DNA from: Lentihominibacter hominis
Lineage (GTDB): Bacteria > Bacillota > Clostridia > Peptostreptococcales > Anaerovoracaceae
Assembly: GCF_014385065.1 (NCBI RefSeq)
Contig: NZ_JACRTA010000003.1
Span: 310,001-374,000, forward strand
DNA length: 64,000 bases
Direction of reading: 5' to 3'
Position numbers and translations under genes: made by a program. Of this stretch, positions 8,414-17,213 are shown one piece after another. The notes under the pieces were generated by a model that had not been told where the DNA came from, searched no databases, and was given only the letters and a program-made list of their open reading frames with translations. Numbering within the stretch: the stretch's first letter is position 1; each line of letters starts with the position of its first letter.

Positions 8414-9217
8414 ATGAAGAAAAAATATATAGACATATTTACAAATGGTACTGATGTTTCGCTTCAGACCCGGTCAATACTCGTAAAAAAACTGACAGAC
8501 AAAGGCTATGAAGTCTCTTTTGAATATTCCGGAAAAGCAGAGCTTATTATCTGCATAGGCGGAGACGGTGCTCTTCTGAAAGCTGTTCATTCATGCGATT
8601 TCCCCGGCTGTCCTATGATAGGAATAAATACAGGACACCTCGGCTTTTTCCAAGAAATATCTCCGGAAAATCTCGATATGTTTATTTCTGATTATGAAAA
8701 CAGACAGTATTCTATACAGGAACTGAGTACAGTAAAAGCTATGGTAACTACACTTGACGGTACATGCAACAGTCACTTGGGATTAAATGAGATCGTCATA
8801 AAAGGCAGGCACTCCTATTCTGTACATCTGGACATATCTATAGGAGGCATGTCCATAGAAAGATTCAGCGGCGACGGTATACTTGTCGCCACCTCTGCAG
8901 GAAGTACAGCTTATAATTATTCTCTTGGAGGCTCCATTGTCGATCCCCGCCTGAAGCTCCTGCAGGTAACTCCAATAGCTCCCATGAACACCACTGCATA
9001 CCGCTCTTTTACATCCAGCATACTGCTGCCCTCAGATCTTTCTCTCGGTGTTATACCGGAGCACAATGACGATATGATATTTATAGTAAATGATGGTACA
9101 GAAACCGAATATTCCAATGTAAAAAAAATAGACGTAATGATCTCAGAAACCTATGTACAGCTTATGAGATTCAAAAATTACGATTTCTGGAACAAAGTGA
9201 AAACAAAATTTCTGTAG
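8414..9217 (+). CDS. nadK: NAD kinase
   Basis: Phosphorylates NAD to NADP. 267 residues. Diagnostic motifs: IGGDGALLKAVH (GGDG, about 47-58), NTGHLGFFQE (about 75-84), the NE of GLNEIVIKGRH (about 122-132) and DGILVATSAGSTAYNYSLGG (about 155-174). Start ATG is preceded by GGGAG. Lies between pepF and the pseudouridine synthase gene on the same strand with short gaps, forming a probable three-gene operon that ends at the hairpin at 10151. Confidence 0.96.
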   Translation: MKKKYIDIFTNGTDVSLQTRSILVKKLTDKGYEVSFEYSGKAELIICIGGDGALLKAVHSCDFPGCPMIGINTGHLGFFQEISPENLDMFISDYENRQYSIQELSTVKAMVTTLDGTCNSHLGLNEIVIKGRHSYSVHLDISIGGMSIERFSGDGILVATSAGSTAYNYSLGGSIVDPRLKLLQVTPIAPMNTTAYRSFTSSILLPSDLSLGVIPEHNDDMIFIVNDGTETEYSNVKKIDVMISETYVQLMRFKNYDFWNKVKTKFL

Positions 9218-9252
9218 TATTCATAAAACAACTGAAAGGCATAATCATAGCA

Positions 9253-10146
9253 ATGACAGATTTTATTCACAAAGTAACGACCTGTGACGAAGGTCTTGAA
9301 ATCAAAGATATAATGAGAAATCACTTCGACTTTTCTTCACGTCTGAGAAATAAAATAAAACGTGAAAAACTTGTGATGCTTAATGGAAAACAGACACAAG
9401 GATGGATCAAACCAAAGATAGGAGATGTGATAAAAATTACACTACCTGAAGAAACAAGCAATTTTGAACCTCAAAATATACCTATTTATCCTATATTTGA
9501 AGACAATGACCTGCTTATCATAAACAAACAGCCCGGCCTTATAGTCCATCCCACGAAAGGACATCCATCAGGAACTGTTGCTAATGCTCTTGCATACTAT
9601 ATGCAGCAGACTAAACAGCTCTTTAAAATACGATTTGTCAACCGCCTCGATATGGACACTTCCGGACTCCTGGTAATAGCAAAAAATGCCTACTGCCAAA
9701 ACGACTACACTAATCAGATGAAAGCAGGTACAGTAAAAAAGTGCTATACAGCTATAGTGCGGGGCCTGATTGAATCGAATTCCGGTACTATAGATCTGCC
9801 CATAGGAAGACCTGATCCGGAAAATGTAAGACGAGGAGTCATGAAAAACGGCTCTCCCTCAATAACCCATTACAAGGTAATAAAAAGATTCCCTCGTATG
9901 GGATATACGCTTACAGAACTTGTTCTCGAAACCGGGCGTACTCATCAAATACGCGTACATATGTCCCATATAGGTCATCCTATACTGGGAGACTGGCTAT
10001 ATGGCGGAGATAATGTACATCTTATGGAAAGACAGGCCCTTCACGCAGCCCGTCTTTCCTTCATTCATCCCATAACAAAAGAGAAACTTCATCTTAAAGC
10101 GCCTCTTCCGCCTGACATGATAGAGGCTCTAAAAAAATTATCATAA
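9253..10146 (+). CDS. RluA/RluD-family pseudouridine synthase
   Basis: Isomerises uridine to pseudouridine in rRNA (or tRNA). 297 residues: an N-terminal S4-like RNA-binding part (MRNHFDFSSRLRNKIKREKLVMLNG) followed by the catalytic domain with the nucleophile Asp in RLDMDTSGLLVIAK (about 135-148) and the closing motif GRTHQIRVHMSHIGHPILGD (about 234-253). Firmicutes carry several paralogues (YlyB, YhcT, YjbO types), and the exact target uridine cannot be assigned from the sequence. Confidence 0.94.
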   Translation: MTDFIHKVTTCDEGLEIKDIMRNHFDFSSRLRNKIKREKLVMLNGKQTQGWIKPKIGDVIKITLPEETSNFEPQNIPIYPIFEDNDLLIINKQPGLIVHPTKGHPSGTVANALAYYMQQTKQLFKIRFVNRLDMDTSGLLVIAKNAYCQNDYTNQMKAGTVKKCYTAIVRGLIESNSGTIDLPIGRPDPENVRRGVMKNGSPSITHYKVIKRFPRMGYTLTELVLETGRTHQIRVHMSHIGHPILGDWLYGGDNVHLMERQALHAARLSFIHPITKEKLHLKAPLPPDMIEALKKLS

Positions 10147-10150
10147 TAAT

Positions 10151-10194
10151 AAAAACCTCTTTTATATTATTTAAATTATATAAAAGAGGTTTTT
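10151..10194. terminator. Bidirectional terminator between rlu and rrf2 genes
   Basis: Perfect inverted repeat: A-run plus CCTCTTTTATA (10151-10166) with its complement (10179-10194), giving a hairpin with T-tracts on both strands. It separates two convergent genes and can end both. Confidence 0.9.
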
Positions 10195-10196
10195 AT

Positions 10197-10589
10197 TCAA
10201 TCCATTATCTCTTCAATGGTTTTTCGTTTCATTTCATCTATGAGGATAGTCTGTATCCGCTCTATCTCTTGATGAACTTTACAAGGCATGCTTTCCGGAT
10301 TTCTTACACAATCTTCCTTCATGCAGTGCAGTATTGCAAGATCCCCTTCTGTAATGCTTACGATGTCATATAAAGTCAGCTTATCAAGAGATTTATTGAG
10401 ATAATATCCTCCCTGATTGCCTCTTTCTGAATTAACAAGATCAGCCATTTCAAGCTCTCTCAATATTTTATATGCAAATGCCCGCGGGATGTCCTCTCTC
10501 TGACAGATTTCTCTGACATTGTGTACCTTTCCGTCACGCAAAACACGACATATTCTCATAGCATAATCACTTCGTCTCGTAATTAACAT
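10197..10589 (-). CDS. Rrf2-family transcriptional regulator
   Basis: Winged-helix regulator. I place the start at the ATG giving MLITRRSDYAMRICRVL, because GGAG lies 11 bp before it; an upstream GTG would have no ribosome-binding site. About 130 residues with the Rrf2 DNA-recognition part REICQREDIPRAFAYKILRE and the wing GNQGGYYL. Three cysteines in CMKEDCVRNPESMPC (about residues 93-107) are at the place where IscR and NsrR bind an iron-sulfur cluster, but the spacing (4 and 8 residues between) differs from IscR. A redox- or iron-sensing role is therefore possible but unproven. Targets unknown. Confidence 0.9.
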   Translation of the reverse strand: MLITRRSDYAMRICRVLRDGKVHNVREICQREDIPRAFAYKILRELEMADLVNSERGNQGGYYLNKSLDKLTLYDIVSITEGDLAILHCMKEDCVRNPESMPCKVHQEIERIQTILIDEMKRKTIEEIMD

Positions 10590-10688
10590 AATACAACACA
10601 CTCCATATTTATCAATTCATTTTTTGATCATATATACTCAACCAACATTAGTTTAACATGAAATATATATTATATCAAATAAGTACAT

Positions 10689-12164
10689 TTAAAAAGTTCT
10701 GTAAACTTGTCCTTTTTTAGGATCTGCTCCTGTTTTATACTTTATCATCTCGCTCACTGTAACAAGCTGATAACCATTTTCTTTAAGCCATGGTACAATA
10801 AGATCTGTGGCATCTGCAGTAGAATCATAAATAGAATGCATCAATATTATCTTTCCATCAAGATTCTTCATTTTCTTGACTTCTTCAAATATCTTTTTAC
10901 CATCACGGCTCTTCCAGTCAAGAGTATCTACGGTCCACATTATCACAGGCATTGCTGACATCTTATTTATGGTATCGTTTGTCTCACCGTAGCTTGGTCT
11001 GAAAGCTGTAGGATCTTCTCCCGTCACTGCTTTTATGGCTGCATTAGTATCATCAAACTGCTTTTGTATCTGTTCAGGTTTAAGCTTTGTCAGTACAGGA
11101 TGATTCCATGTATGGGTTCCTATCTGACATCCAAGATCATAAGCAGTTTTCAAGTTAGCTGAATTTCCGGCAACCCTGCTTCCCAGATAAAAAAATGTAG
11201 CTACATCGCCGTTTTTTCTTAAGCACTCAAGTATCCTTGTCTCCGCACCGCCTCCCGGCCCATCATCATATGTTAGAGCTACCATAGGTTTTGTCGGATC
11301 TATATATCGTTCCAGAATCTTATTTCTGAGTCCCGTTCCCATATCAGCCTCAGGGATTCCTGCAGATATGACACCCCTTGATTCGTCCAGTACAGTTCCT
11401 TCGTCGAAAAAAAATGTAACACCGGTATCCGTAAGAGCATATTTATTAAAATTATTCTCCCCGGCTGTGACATAATCTTGCCACCCATCCTTTAATTCGT
11501 CCTTTTTGTAATTTTTTCTGAAATATTTCATAAAAAATTCAGAACATATTTCTTTATATTTTTCTGAAAAAATCTGCTGAGGTATAAGAATTTTTCCTGT
11601 TTTAGCAGAAAACTGATATGTATATATCATCGAAGCATCCTGCTCCATGTCCTTCTTTCTTTCACTGTTTTCTGATTCATATATAGAAAGGCTTATTACT
11701 CCTTTATCTGATTCATATACACTTGATCTTAATATCAAGGCATGTTCCAAAGGTCTATAATTTCTCTGATCTTCATATCTCTTTGCCCTCGATTCTTCCT
11801 CAGCATTCTTATCCTGCTGATACTTTTCTTTAATCTCCTTTATCTTCTGATCTCGAAAGACTGCTATAGATTCATTGTCACAAACGCCATAATCTATTAC
11901 ATACGATATGGGCCTTCCGTATTCATAATCAATCTTGGTTTTCCCTCTTACACTGAACTGTGAAGTTTTCTTCAGTTCATCATCCGCATATTCCCTAAAC
12001 TCATCCTCATTTTGATAAACATTAGTCGATATGTATGATATGAGGCCTATACAAACTGTAGCGATCAGAACTGCAATAAAGATTATAAAGAGAATAATAT
12101 GCCTTTTCCTTTTTTTTCTGATCCGATCCATATGGCGCTGTTCCCTGTTCATTTTTTTCCCCAT
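10689..12164 (-). CDS. PdaC-like membrane-anchored polysaccharide deacetylase
   Basis: 491 residues. A basic N-terminus and one membrane helix (about 22-47) anchor the protein outside the cell. A middle region (about 75-280) resembles the DUF4163/DUF3298 part of Bacillus PdaC. The C-terminal NodB domain (about 292-480) has motif 1 LTYDDGP, motif 2 HTWNHP (metal His pair), motif 3 FRPSYG (usually RPPYG), MWTVDTLDW, and the final His in LMHSIY. It should remove N-acetyl groups from peptidoglycan or another surface glycan. Two in-frame ATGs lie 12 bp apart; the second (12152) has better spacing to a purine-rich site, so the start is uncertain by four residues. Confidence 0.9.
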   Translation of the reverse strand: MGKKMNREQRHMDRIRKKRKRHIILFIIFIAVLIATVCIGLISYISTNVYQNEDEFREYADDELKKTSQFSVRGKTKIDYEYGRPISYVIDYGVCDNESIAVFRDQKIKEIKEKYQQDKNAEEESRAKRYEDQRNYRPLEHALILRSSVYESDKGVISLSIYESENSERKKDMEQDASMIYTYQFSAKTGKILIPQQIFSEKYKEICSEFFMKYFRKNYKKDELKDGWQDYVTAGENNFNKYALTDTGVTFFFDEGTVLDESRGVISAGIPEADMGTGLRNKILERYIDPTKPMVALTYDDGPGGGAETRILECLRKNGDVATFFYLGSRVAGNSANLKTAYDLGCQIGTHTWNHPVLTKLKPEQIQKQFDDTNAAIKAVTGEDPTAFRPSYGETNDTINKMSAMPVIMWTVDTLDWKSRDGKKIFEEVKKMKNLDGKIILMHSIYDSTADATDLIVPWLKENGYQLVTVSEMIKYKTGADPKKGQVYRTF

Positions 12165-12186
12165 TTCCTTAAAATATTACAAATTT

Positions 12187-12216
12187 ATTATACACCTGCT
12201 TATACCTTAAGGACAA
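12187..12216 (-). promoter_or_regulatory. Possible sigma-A promoter for the deacetylase gene
   Basis: Minus strand: TTGTCC, 18-bp spacer, TATAAT, ending about 22 bp before the deacetylase start codon. The -35 is imperfect and the spacer one base long. Confidence 0.4.
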
Positions 12217-12261
12217 ATATTCTATACAAAGAGAAAATTTAGTCGACATACTTCTCAAGGT

Positions 12262-12290
12262 TTTACATACGCCGGCAATAATGTTAAAAT
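12262..12290 (+). promoter_or_regulatory. Sigma-A promoter of mscL
   Basis: TTTACA, exactly 17 bp, TAAAAT, about 48 bp before the mscL ATG. Close to the vegetative consensus. Confidence 0.75.
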
Positions 12291-12337
12291 ACTTTAAATA
12301 AGTTACAGGAAAACAGAAAGAAAATCAAGGTGAACAA

Positions 12338-12742
12338 ATGAAAAAGTTTTTTAATGAATTTAAGGAATTTGCCATGAAAGGAAATGTTATGGATATGGCT
12401 GTAGGTATCATCATCGGAGCCGCATTCACAGCCATAGTGACTTCACTGGTAAACGACATTCTTTCTCCCATAATCGGCCTTCTGGTCCGCGTCGACTTCA
12501 ATGATCTGGCAGTTACTGTATCAGGCGTAGATCTTAAATACGGTTCATTCATCATGGCAATAATCAATTTTATCATCGTAGCCTTTGCTCTTTTCATACT
12601 GATAAAAGCCATGAACAAAGCAATGTCAATAGCCAGAAAACCCAAAGAAAAAGCTCCTGCGACTAAGGAATGTCCTTACTGCAAGAGCGAAATATCCATA
12701 CATGCCAGAAGATGTCCACACTGCACATCATACCTTCAATAA
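12338..12742 (+). CDS. mscL: Large-conductance mechanosensitive channel with C-terminal zinc ribbon
   Basis: Emergency osmolyte-release channel of the inner membrane. The core is short MscL: amphipathic N-terminus, TM1 (about 19-50, MAVGIIIGAAFTAIVTSLV), a short periplasmic loop, TM2 (about 70-92). Instead of the usual C-terminal helical bundle it ends in a zinc ribbon with Cys112, Cys115, Cys126 and Cys129 (CPYC ... CPHC). This variant is seen in other Firmicutes as far as I know. AAGGTGA precedes the ATG. Convergent with the DUF368 gene, with only 2 bp between the stop codons. Confidence 0.95.
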   Translation: MKKFFNEFKEFAMKGNVMDMAVGIIIGAAFTAIVTSLVNDILSPIIGLLVRVDFNDLAVTVSGVDLKYGSFIMAIINFIIVAFALFILIKAMNKAMSIARKPKEKAPATKECPYCKSEISIHARRCPHCTSYLQ

Positions 12743-12744
12743 AA

Positions 12745-13578
12745 TCAAAACTTATTGGAAATAAACAAAATAATTCCTATCCCTGCCGACAGAGTGACAG
12801 CACACAATATTATTTCCGCTCCGGCAGGGACACCGGGAAAAACTTCTGCAAGAGATCCTAAAACAAATCCCAAAATCATAAGATACGTAGGCTGAGGAAA
12901 TTGTAACATAGCTTTCTCAAGAATCTTAGTAGTCAAAATTATTCCCAATATCAAACCTAAACCCAAAGGAATCAAAAACGGCATATACACCTGACTTATG
13001 GCAGTGACAGTTTCATCATAAAGCCCCATTACCAAAAGAAGATATGAAACACTTATTCCGGGAAGTACTAAAGCTATAGCCGCTATAAAGCCGGCAAGAA
13101 CCAGAAAAAGCATTCCTTTCAAATCTGCGTCAAGGGAAGAATCCGAACCCCCTATCGGTATAAAAGCCACCGCTGTAACTATAACTATACCGACAACCAC
13201 ATAAAAGAGACCTCTTATGGAAAACTTTTTGAGTTCTGATTTTTTAAATATCAAAGGCACTCCGCCCAATACAGCACCCATAAAAAAATAAAGAGTAGGC
13301 ATAGGAAATTCCTCTATAAGATATAATATCGGTCTGGAAAGCAAAAACATTCCCAGTATCCCTCCTGCCGAAAACAACAGAAGAAATTTAAAGCTGGCGC
13401 TTTTATGTTTCATAAATGAACTTACCGAATAAATCAAATCATCATATATGCCTAGTATTATCGCCATGGATCCTCCGCTGACTCCCGGAACAAGCATTGT
13501 TCCTCCTACTATAAGACCTTTTATCAATGTCCAAAAATTATTATTTCCTATTCTCGGTTCCATATAATTTTTCTGCAC
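12745..13578 (-). CDS. DUF368 membrane protein, probable undecaprenyl-phosphate transporter (PopT type)
   Basis: 277 residues with about eight membrane helices. The repeated motif GTMLVPGVSGGSMAIILGIYDDLI (about 32-55) and its second copy AIALVLPGISVSYLLLVMGLYD (about 167-188) are the hallmark of DUF368, arranged as an internal duplication. Members of this family and of the DedA family were shown to recycle the lipid carrier undecaprenyl phosphate across the membrane, which serves peptidoglycan and surface-polymer synthesis. The start is taken at a GTG with AAAGGG upstream; an in-frame ATG lies five codons later. Confidence 0.88.
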   Translation of the reverse strand: MQKNYMEPRIGNNNFWTLIKGLIVGGTMLVPGVSGGSMAIILGIYDDLIYSVSSFMKHKSASFKFLLLFSAGGILGMFLLSRPILYLIEEFPMPTLYFFMGAVLGGVPLIFKKSELKKFSIRGLFYVVVGIVIVTAVAFIPIGGSDSSLDADLKGMLFLVLAGFIAAIALVLPGISVSYLLLVMGLYDETVTAISQVYMPFLIPLGLGLILGIILTTKILEKAMLQFPQPTYLMILGFVLGSLAEVFPGVPAGAEIILCAVTLSAGIGIILFISNKF

Positions 13579-13682
13579 TGTATCTGTTTCCCTTTCTTAA
13601 AACGCTATTTCCCTTATAGAAATGCCGACGCTTCCAGCTTCATCTTAAAACTCTTCACTGTTAATATTTATTTCATAATAAC

Positions 13683-13731
13683 AAAAATGCAAATTTCCAA
13701 AGATCATTAACCATTGAAAAATTTGCATTTT
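13683..13731 (-). terminator. Terminator of the tRNA-Leu gene
   Basis: 13-bp perfect stem (13684-13696 with 13719-13731) followed on the minus strand by T-rich sequence, about 10 bp after the tRNA 3' end. Confidence 0.75.
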
Positions 13732-13740
13732 AGTTTTTCG

Positions 13741-13827
13741 TGGTGCGGATAAAGGGATTCGAACCCCCATGAAGTAACCCTCACACGGACCTGAACCGTG
13801 CGCGTCTGCCAATTCCGCCATATCCGC
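13741..13827 (-). tRNA. tRNA-Leu (anticodon CAG)
   Basis: 87 bases including an encoded CCA end (13741-13743). Acceptor stem GCGGATA/TATCCGC with discriminator A, D arm GGCAGACG, anticodon stem CACGG/CCGTG with loop TTCAGGT (anticodon CAG), a long variable arm typical of leucine tRNA, and T arm GGGGGTTCGAATCCC. Only tRNA in the window. Confidence 0.97.
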
Positions 13828-13937
13828 ATATCCAGCGACTTTTACATTATACTATATTTTCAAATTTTTGCAAGGGAATAATAATAATTTGTCCCTGTTT
13901 TTTACTCGGCAATATCAATTTTATTTCAATAAGATTT

Positions 13938-14283
13938 GGGCAAGACATAAGCCGGGTTCTGTATCAGACAATCATCTATCTTGGCCTGCCGTTACCGACA
14001 GGCTCATGCGACCTACCTCCCGGACAGCGACGGGCCGCCGCTTTTTATGTCCTGCTTGGTCTTGCTCCGAATGGGGTTTACACGGAAAATATGTTACCAT
14101 ATTCTCCTGTGAGCTCTTACCTCACAATTTCAACCTTACCACGGCATTATCCGTTTCGGCGGTATGTTTCTGTTGCACTTTCCCTATAGTTACCTACGCC
14201 GGACGTTATCCGGCATCCTTGCCCTGCGGAGCCCGGACTTTCCTCATATATCCCGAAGATATACGCGATTGTCAGTCTTACCC
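13938..14283 (-). ncRNA. rnpB: RNase P RNA (bacterial class A)
   Basis: Catalytic RNA that trims the 5' leader of tRNA precursors. On the minus strand the conserved core is easy to read: GAGGAAAGTCCGGGCTCC near the 5' end, the GCCGGATAACGTCCGGCG hairpin, the ACAGAAACATACCGCC segment, GGTAAG before the specificity part, and ACAGAACCCGGCTTA near the 3' end. Helix P1 can be drawn exactly: 14275-14283 pairs with 13938-13946 (nine pairs, one G-U), which defines both ends and gives 346 bases. Its promoter probably lies inside the 3' end of the upstream nif3 gene. Confidence 0.96.
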
Positions 14284-14339
14284 AAAAAATTATAACATTA
14301 ATATTTATAACACAATCAACTTCTTTTGTAAAGAAATCC

Positions 14340-15185
14340 TTACAGCATCCTAAAAGGATCAAGATCTATAGCTGATTCAATTATTTTTACGTTTTCCGGC
14401 ACTTTTTTCTGTAATTTTTCTCTCATAACCGCTGCAAAAAATTTTTCTGTCCCATAATGACCTGCATCCAAAACACAAATGCCATGAGCTAAAGCATCTC
14501 TGGCTTCATGATATTTAACATCGCCTGTTATAAAAAGTTGACACCCTGATGCAGCAGCCATCTTCATAAGATCAGCGCCTGCCCCCGTACATATTCCTAT
14601 GATAGTTATTTCACGATTAAGATCACCTGTTATCCTCATCTGCCTCACACTCATATCAAGCTGTGCGGCTACCATGCCTGCAATCTGAATACAGCTGGCA
14701 GGTTCCTTCAATTTTCCTATGCGTCCTATATCCGCTTCATCCTTATTTTCACACATTTTTTCAGGAGAAACTATATCTTCGCCTTTCAAATTTTTAACTG
14801 AAGATAAACCAAGTCGTCCGGCTAATATATCATTGTTTCCACCTTTTACTTTATCAAATGGTGTATGACAGGAATAAACTGATATTTTGCCGGATATCAG
14901 CTTCATAACAGCTCTGTCATATGATTCCCTATAATTTAATTTTCTAATTCCGCTGAATATAAGAGGATGATGACTTATTATCATATCTGCACCCATATCA
15001 ACAGCTTCATCGGCAACGGACTCATCGATTTCAAGACATGTAAGTATCCTGCGAATTTTTCTGTCATCAAAGCCTATAATAAGTCCGCTGTTATCCCATG
15101 TCTCCTGCAATGAAACGGGAGCTATAGTTTCTATGATATCTGCTATGTCAAAAACGCTCACTGTATTTTTCTTTTTGTTATCCAT
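14340..15185 (-). CDS. Nif3-like dinuclear metal protein (DUF34)
   Basis: 281 residues, the shorter form without a long inserted middle domain. Metal ligands of the family are visible: IISHHPLIFSG (about 69-79) and the C-terminal DAGHYGTEKFFAAVMRE (about 241-257). Often annotated as GTP cyclohydrolase I type 2, but the biochemical role in Bacteria is not settled. It overlaps trmK by 8 bp, the same pairing (yqfN-yqfO) as in Bacillus and many Clostridia, directly downstream of rpoD. Confidence 0.92.
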   Translation of the reverse strand: MDNKKKNTVSVFDIADIIETIAPVSLQETWDNSGLIIGFDDRKIRRILTCLEIDESVADEAVDMGADMIISHHPLIFSGIRKLNYRESYDRAVMKLISGKISVYSCHTPFDKVKGGNNDILAGRLGLSSVKNLKGEDIVSPEKMCENKDEADIGRIGKLKEPASCIQIAGMVAAQLDMSVRQMRITGDLNREITIIGICTGAGADLMKMAAASGCQLFITGDVKYHEARDALAHGICVLDAGHYGTEKFFAAVMREKLQKKVPENVKIIESAIDLDPFRML

Positions 15186-15936
15186 TTTTTCTGTATTCCT
15201 CCAACAATCCCTTTAAATAATATATAGCGCTGCATATATTTGCTTCAAGAATATGATCTCGTTTTTTTGAAAGCATCACATTTTCCAATTTCTTTTTCTC
15301 TATGTCAAGATTTCTCATAATGAATTCTTCCACAGGTCCTGTTGCCTCGGTTATCCATGGAGGCAATCTGTAAAATATCATGTTATCATTATTCCCCTGT
15401 ATATTACAATCTGTTATACTCAGACACTGACCGTCATCATCACATATCTCAGATCCCGGGCTCAGTACAGTGATTATTTCTGTTATGTACTTGCCTTCCT
15501 CAGCAAGATCTTCATGAATTATGGTAAATCCGTTTTCTAAAAGCCATTTTCTCAGCTCCCCCTGTCTGATTCTGGGTTGAAGAATGAATTTTCTGAAAGA
15601 ACTTGTGAGTTTCATATCTGCGTTCATCATATCTCTTATGAGTTTTCCGCCCATTCCCGCTATCACAACAGTATCTACTTCAGACTTTTTCAATACGGAA
15701 AGGCCATCGCCAGTTCTGAAATATATACCGGATCCAATATCCGCATATTCTCTGAAATTACGCTGTCCCTTCATGAGAGAGGATTCACTCACATCAGTCA
15801 TTACTGCCATAGGAGATATACCTGAATTGACCATATATATAGGCAAAAAACCATGATCTGTACCTATATCAGCCATGGTTTCGCCTTTGCTTATTCTGCC
15901 TGCTATTGTCTGTAATCTATTACTTAAATTGATCAT
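15178..15936 (-). CDS. trmK: tRNA (adenine22-N1)-methyltransferase
   Basis: Methylates A22 in the tRNA core, using S-adenosylmethionine. 252 residues. The N-terminal Rossmann domain has the SAM-binding segment ADIGTDHGFLPIYMVNSG (about 22-39), VMTDVSESSLMKGQRN, and the catalytic-loop motif VVIAGMGGKLIRDMM. The C-terminal helical coiled-coil-like part (about 200-252) is the family's second domain. Sits 4 bp after rpoD and overlaps nif3, as in the conserved dnaG-rpoD-trmK-nif3 block. Confidence 0.93.
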   Translation of the reverse strand: MINLSNRLQTIAGRISKGETMADIGTDHGFLPIYMVNSGISPMAVMTDVSESSLMKGQRNFREYADIGSGIYFRTGDGLSVLKKSEVDTVVIAGMGGKLIRDMMNADMKLTSSFRKFILQPRIRQGELRKWLLENGFTIIHEDLAEEGKYITEIITVLSPGSEICDDDGQCLSITDCNIQGNNDNMIFYRLPPWITEATGPVEEFIMRNLDIEKKKLENVMLSKKRDHILEANICSAIYYLKGLLEEYRKNG

Positions 15937-15940
15937 ATCT

Positions 15941-17200
15941 TTATTCCAAATAATCTTTGAGTTTTTTGCTTCTTGTAGGATGTCTTAGTTTTCTCAAAGC
16001 TTTAGCCTCAATTTGTCTTATTCTCTCACGTGTTACATCAAATTTCTTGCCGACTTCTTCCAATGTTCTGGCTCTGCCGTCTTCAAGACCGAATCTGAGC
16101 TTAAGAACTTTCTGTTCTCTTTCCGTAAGAGTTCCCAGCACATCGACAAGCTGCTCTTTAAGCATCGAAAATGCAGCTGCTTCAGCAGGTGCCGGAGCAT
16201 CATCATCTGGAATGAAATCTCCTAAATGACTGTCTTCCTCTTCTCCTATAGGGGTCTCCAAAGATACAGGTTCTTGTGATATTTTAAGTATTTCTCTGAC
16301 TTTTTCAACAGAAATTCCCATTTCAGCAGCTATTTCATCAGGTGTAGGTTCTCTTCCTTCCTCCTGCAGAAGCTGCCTTGATACCCTTATCAGCTTATTT
16401 ATAGTTTCCACCATATGAACAGGTATCCTTATAGTCCTCGCCTGATCAGCTATAGATCTTGTTATGGCCTGTCTTATCCACCACGTCGCATATGTGCTGA
16501 ATTTATAACCCTTTGTCCAGTCAAACTTGTCCACTGCTTTTATGAGACCTAAGTTTCCCTCCTGTATAAGATCCAAAAACAGCATACCTCTGCCTACATA
16601 CTTCTTTGCTATACTCACTACCAGCCTGAGATTTGCTTCACATAGCTTCTGTTTAGCATATTCATCACCCTGCTCCATACGTTTCGCAAGATCTATTTCC
16701 TCCTGAGCTGTAAGAAGAGGAACTTTTCCGATTTCTTTAAGATACATTCTTACAGGATCATCTACCGCAATATTTTTTGAAATGGTAGCTTCAAGATCTA
16801 TCTCTTTAGCCCCCGGATTTTCTGCGATAACAGCTTCCACCTCAGGATCTTCTATCTCATCTTCATCTATTTCCAGAAGATCTATATCATCCGGTTCACT
16901 TTCCAGATTTACTTCAATCCCCTTGCTCATGAGAGTTTCATAAATATCATCCATCTGGTCTTTATCTATATCCATATCTCCCAGTCTGTCCGAAACTTCG
17001 GTATACGTCAGCACCTTTTTTGACTTGGCAGCAGCTTTCTCTGTCAAATCCTTTATTATCTGCGCCTTTGTTTCATCATCTAAGATCATTGTTTCTGCCG
17101 TCTTATTTTTCAGCGGCATATTTTTTTCACTTTTCACTGTTCTTTCCTCAGAAATATTTTCATCTGAAATTTTACTGTTTATATTTTTGATCTCAACCAT
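15941..17200 (-). CDS. rpoD: Principal sigma factor (SigA/RpoD)
   Basis: Housekeeping sigma factor for RNA polymerase. 419 residues with region 1.1-like acidic N-terminus, region 1.2 ([20 protein letters not shown]), region 2 with the -10 recognition segment [20 protein letters not shown], region 3, and region 4 with the helix-turn-helix ending [20 protein letters not shown]. Lies 13 bp downstream of dnaG, so the two are cotranscribed, matching the macromolecular-synthesis operon of Firmicutes. Confidence 0.98.
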   Translation of the reverse strand: MVEIKNINSKISDENISEERTVKSEKNMPLKNKTAETMILDDETKAQIIKDLTEKAAAKSKKVLTYTEVSDRLGDMDIDKDQMDDIYETLMSKGIEVNLESEPDDIDLLEIDEDEIEDPEVEAVIAENPGAKEIDLEATISKNIAVDDPVRMYLKEIGKVPLLTAQEEIDLAKRMEQGDEYAKQKLCEANLRLVVSIAKKYVGRGMLFLDLIQEGNLGLIKAVDKFDWTKGYKFSTYATWWIRQAITRSIADQARTIRIPVHMVETINKLIRVSRQLLQEEGREPTPDEIAAEMGISVEKVREILKISQEPVSLETPIGEEEDSHLGDFIPDDDAPAPAEAAAFSMLKEQLVDVLGTLTEREQKVLKLRFGLEDGRARTLEEVGKKFDVTRERIRQIEAKALRKLRHPTRSKKLKDYLE

Positions 17201-17213
17201 TTCCTATGCCCCC

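Noticed and set aside
12745-13578. Ordinary amino-acid or ion permease
   Set aside because: The duplicated PGVSGGSMAIILGIYDD-type motif is specific for DUF368.
13868-14353. 161-codon plus-strand frame over the RNase P RNA
   Set aside because: It is antisense to rnpB, whose conserved core and P1 helix explain the sequence.
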